This document shows, piece by piece, positions 61,391 to 64,000 of a stretch of DNA of 64,000 nucleotides. The translations under genes were made by a program, and so were the position numbers. Under the pieces are notes generated by a model. That model made no database searches, was not told the DNA's origin, and was given only the letters and a program-made list of their open reading frames with translations. The DNA is from Gadus chalcogrammus (taxonomy: Eukaryota; Chordata; Actinopteri; Gadiformes; Gadidae). Position 1 is the stretch's first letter; every line of letters starts with the position of its first letter. The stretch covers positions 24,776,111 through 24,840,110 of the forward strand of contig NC_079419.1 of the NCBI RefSeq assembly GCF_026213295.1, read 5' to 3'.

Positions 61391-61662
61391 TGCCCCCGGT
61401 GCGTTTGACAGTTAACATGGGGGCTGAGAAGGTGCTCTAAATAAATGATATATTGCGCTGAAAAACGATAGCGCTCGTGAAGAAAATTATCAGGAAAAAA
61501 CCGGGGTCTTAATAATCGTTCCTCACGGAGATTCCTTCTGAGGATCGCAGCCTCTACGTCCACAGGCTCTCGTAGAAAAGGACATGCCATTTCTAACACT
61601 TCCTTCTGTCGGAGAGCTGCCTTCAGCCTTATAGACAACAAACTCAGAGTAGGTCTAACCAC
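61391..61662 (-). pseudogene. HARBI1-like transposase, N-terminal part only
   Basis: Minus-strand ATG at 61660-61662. The frame contains FLREPVDVEAAILRRNLRE, RLLRPRFFPDNFLHERYRFS and THRGHAL, the conserved N-terminus of HARBI1-type transposases. Homology stops at about 61391 and the helix-turn-helix and DDE regions are deleted; the remaining frame to 61261 is filler. Confidence 0.85.
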
Positions 61663-61819
61663 CTCCCGAGCAGGTTAGGTCCACGGCGTATGTTGCCGCA
61701 GCAACTAACTCTCGGTTGCGCTGAACCTGCTACCTGAAACGGAAAACCCAGAGTTTCCACTAACTCAGAGCGAACAAACTCGGGGTTGCCTCAAAACCAG
61801 CTACCTGAAACAGGGCTCG

Positions 61820-63590
61820 GCAGAGAGTGTACCAAGAAATGTCAGCTTGAATTACTCATCAGTGTATAATGCTCCATATGCAACGAGCGTGAGGATTTAG
61901 CAGGACCAGTATTTATCAAGGGATATTGCGGCTATGACAATCATAATAATGCTTCATTAATTTCGACATTTTCATGCATACGAACATTAAAAATGTCATT
62001 TGTACGATAGGATTTATAATTTCTTCTACGGACTCTTGATAAATGAGGGGCCTGGTCTCCACTACCTCTTGGAGCAGCCACCTTCCCTCAGTCAAATTTG
62101 CACAGGACACATGCTTCTGCAGAACACCTTTTGTCATACCTCTATAAGTATAGAGCCTCTTTGAGTGCAAGATTGGTTGCATGGGTCATCTGTCTGGGAC
62201 AAAAGGGTCTGACTATCAACAACCTACTTGAGGCAAAACATAGGCCGCTGCTGGAGACAGTAATGGCGTCTCTGGAAGCAGTAAGGTTAACATTAGTAGA
62301 GTGAACACCGCCATGCGCAGTCTCTGCAGAAATAGAATCGATAAAACTACAAACATGTTTTTGTGTTATTCTTTATCCTGCGTATCCCTGTATGGATTAT
62401 GCTTATTGGGCGAAGGTTTAGTAGAAACCACCATCAGGATAGAAGTGCTTGTAGATTTAGATGTATGACATGAAGATGTCAAATGCTTTATTTTGCTTCA
62501 ATATAACTCTATACACGGGTCTATATAGTAATAGAAAATTAAATCCATTCATTAAATTATAGACACATATACTTGACTTAACTTCTTGTCCCATGTAGTT
62601 TAATACTAACATTTAGTTTAGTTCGGTAATTTGTCCCAATTGTTTCCAGCAATGTCCAAACCTAGATAAATATGTCTTCAGGGTAGCGTTTGGCTACATT
62701 GGGTTAGGACAAATAGGCCCTTTAATCACCGACTTCAGGGAAAAGTCTGCCCATGTCTCCACCTTTGTAAGGCTATACATTGAAAGGGTTTTAAATTATA
62801 GTAATAATACGGTTATTAATGATAAATTACATTTCCAATAAATCTACATCTGCTGGTGATTTATAGATGTTCTTTATTTAGGTAGCGGATAGAGGTAACA
62901 CTTTCCACAATAACTAATGCCACTTAATTACAATATTATCACTATAGATCACACTAATGAGGTATCTAGCTTAATCTGATCATTTTCATGGTTTAAGTTT
63001 ACTTCCGGTTTACCCTCTCTGATTCCACTCACTTGTGGTCTTCAATTTGTAAGGATAATTCAAATCGATTTCTCGTTTTTGGTTAGGGTTAGTGCCTGAC
63101 AAAAAAATAAATAAATAAAGGCTGTTTTTCTAGTTTGATCTACTTGATATTCTTGAAGTTCATGGACATTGGAAAAAACATGGACAATGTATTATCATTC
63201 ATCCACTTAAGGATTTTGCTGGGAATACGGATTATACTTTAGTACCCGGACCAGTAGGGACCTCTTATTTGAATGCTGCACGAAGGAGAAAAGGAACATT
63301 GAACATTGCCGAAATTTAAATATTCTTCTGCAGCGAATGTGATTGTGTTGTCGTCGAGCAGACATCCGGTCAACAATACTTTAAAGTTTAACCATTGTTG
63401 TTAATGTTTTGTAGTGCATTGATTTGACACGGTTAAAAGGCTTCCCTTTTCCTCCCCTTAAGTGATGGTTTCCAATCACTTAAAAAAAAAAAATGCATAC
63501 CCTTGAAACGTTATTGACCAATCAAAATTGACTACTCAACAATGATGTAAGGCGATGTTAGCTCATATGACGGTCAAAGTGTTCCTCCCT
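61820..63590. other. interval without recognised gene
   Basis: AT-rich, no clear coding frames or paired termini recognised. Confidence 0.4.
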
Positions 63591-63594
63591 CCCA

Positions 63595-64000
63595 AGAGGC
63601 CAGTCAGTGAGCGTGGTCCGAGCCGGGGCCCCCCCCAAGGCCAGACAGTGAGCGTGGTCCGAGCCGGGGCCCCCCCCGAGGCCGGTCAGTGAGCGTGGTC
63701 CGAGCCGGGGCCCCCCCCGAGGCCGGTCAGTGAGCGTGGTCCGAGCCGGGGCCCCCCCCGAGGCCATTCAGTGAGCGTGGTCCGAGCCGGGGTCCAAGAG
63801 GCTGGTCAGTGAGTGTGGTCCGAGCCGGGGCCCCCCCCCGAGGCCGGTCAGTGAGCGTGGTCCGAGCCGGGGCCCCCCCCCGAGGCCGGTCAGTGAGCGT
63901 GGTCCGAGCCGGGGCCCCCCCCGAGGCCATTCAGTGAGCGTGGTCCGAGCCGGGGTCCAAGAGGCTGGTCAGTGAGTGTGGTCCGAGCCGGGGCCCCCCC
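63595..64000 (+). repeat. GC-rich minisatellite array, runs off the window
   Basis: Tandem units of about 40 bp built on gtcagtgagcgtggtccgag then ccggggcccccccc. Variants (ggccggt, ggccatt with tccaaga, ggctggt with gagtgtgg) recur in the same order at about 63765-63815 and 63925-63980, giving a higher-order period of about 160 bp. Open frames here are repeat artefacts. Confidence 0.95.

Larger units (their letters stand above)
59634..61817. mobile_element. PIF/Harbinger DNA transposon, decayed
   Basis: GGCCTGTTTCAGGTAGCTGG at 59634 and CCAGCTACCTGAAACAGGG near 61799-61817 are TIRs; actcagag motifs recur just inside both ends. It has the two-gene design of Harbinger: a Myb/SANT-like gene on plus (59856-60929) and a transposase on minus (61391-61662), divergent in arrangement as usual. 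Both are broken and the transposase lacks its catalytic part. Confidence 0.85.

Noticed and set aside
63558..63930. Arg/Gly/Ala-rich repeat ORFs at the right end
   Set aside because: Minisatellite translation artefacts.

Overview
The window is vertebrate nuclear DNA and almost certainly teleost fish. It holds short exons with GT/AG introns, a vertebrate-type CDC73, a fish-style transposon load (DIRS, Ty3/gypsy with Gmr1-like domain order, endogenous retrovirus, PIF/Harbinger, many hAT elements, LINE fragments, tRNA-derived SINEs) and long AC, CT and GT microsatellites. There are two recognisable host genes; nearly everything else is mobile-element sequence.

(1) 432-28330, plus strand: the 3' half of cdc73 (parafibromin, a PAF1-complex subunit). 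Seven exons encode the last 207 residues, including the C-terminal Cdc73_C domain, with the stop at 27569-27571 and a poly(A) signal at 28311. One intron (4268-24785) is about 20.5 kb and is filled with nested DNA transposons. (2) 29536-38396, minus strand, tail-to-tail with cdc73: a compact six-exon gene for a predicted 266-residue secreted protein with a signal peptide and four CCP/sushi modules, i.e. complement factor H-like. CDC73 and CFH also lie near each other on human 1q31, so this looks like conserved synteny. Its roughly 7-kb intron holds a DIRS retrotransposon sitting inside a hAT-type element.

(3) 38500-46300: LINE and Harbinger remnants, then a minus-strand Ty3/gypsy element (40628-45065) with paired 498-bp LTRs and integrase upstream of reverse transcriptase. 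It carries an internal 103-bp RT duplication, a duplicated YIDD motif and a solo LTR inserted in pol. (4) 46313-54533: a degraded minus-strand endogenous retrovirus with paired LTRs, itself invaded by a hAT element with an intact 8-bp target duplication. (5) 54534-64000: MITEs, LINE fragments, a decayed PIF/Harbinger element with a Myb-like gene and a truncated transposase, and at the right edge a GC-rich minisatellite with higher-order structure that runs off the window.

The most interesting points are: two unrelated transposon families each placed as inverted pairs around cdc73 exons 24786-24947 and 25246-25346, which predicts intramolecular RNA pairing and circular RNA; nested insertions that can be ordered by target-site duplications; the Gmr1-like element; and the small factor H-like gene. 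No wholly new coding system is evident. All assignments are by reading; no database search was run.
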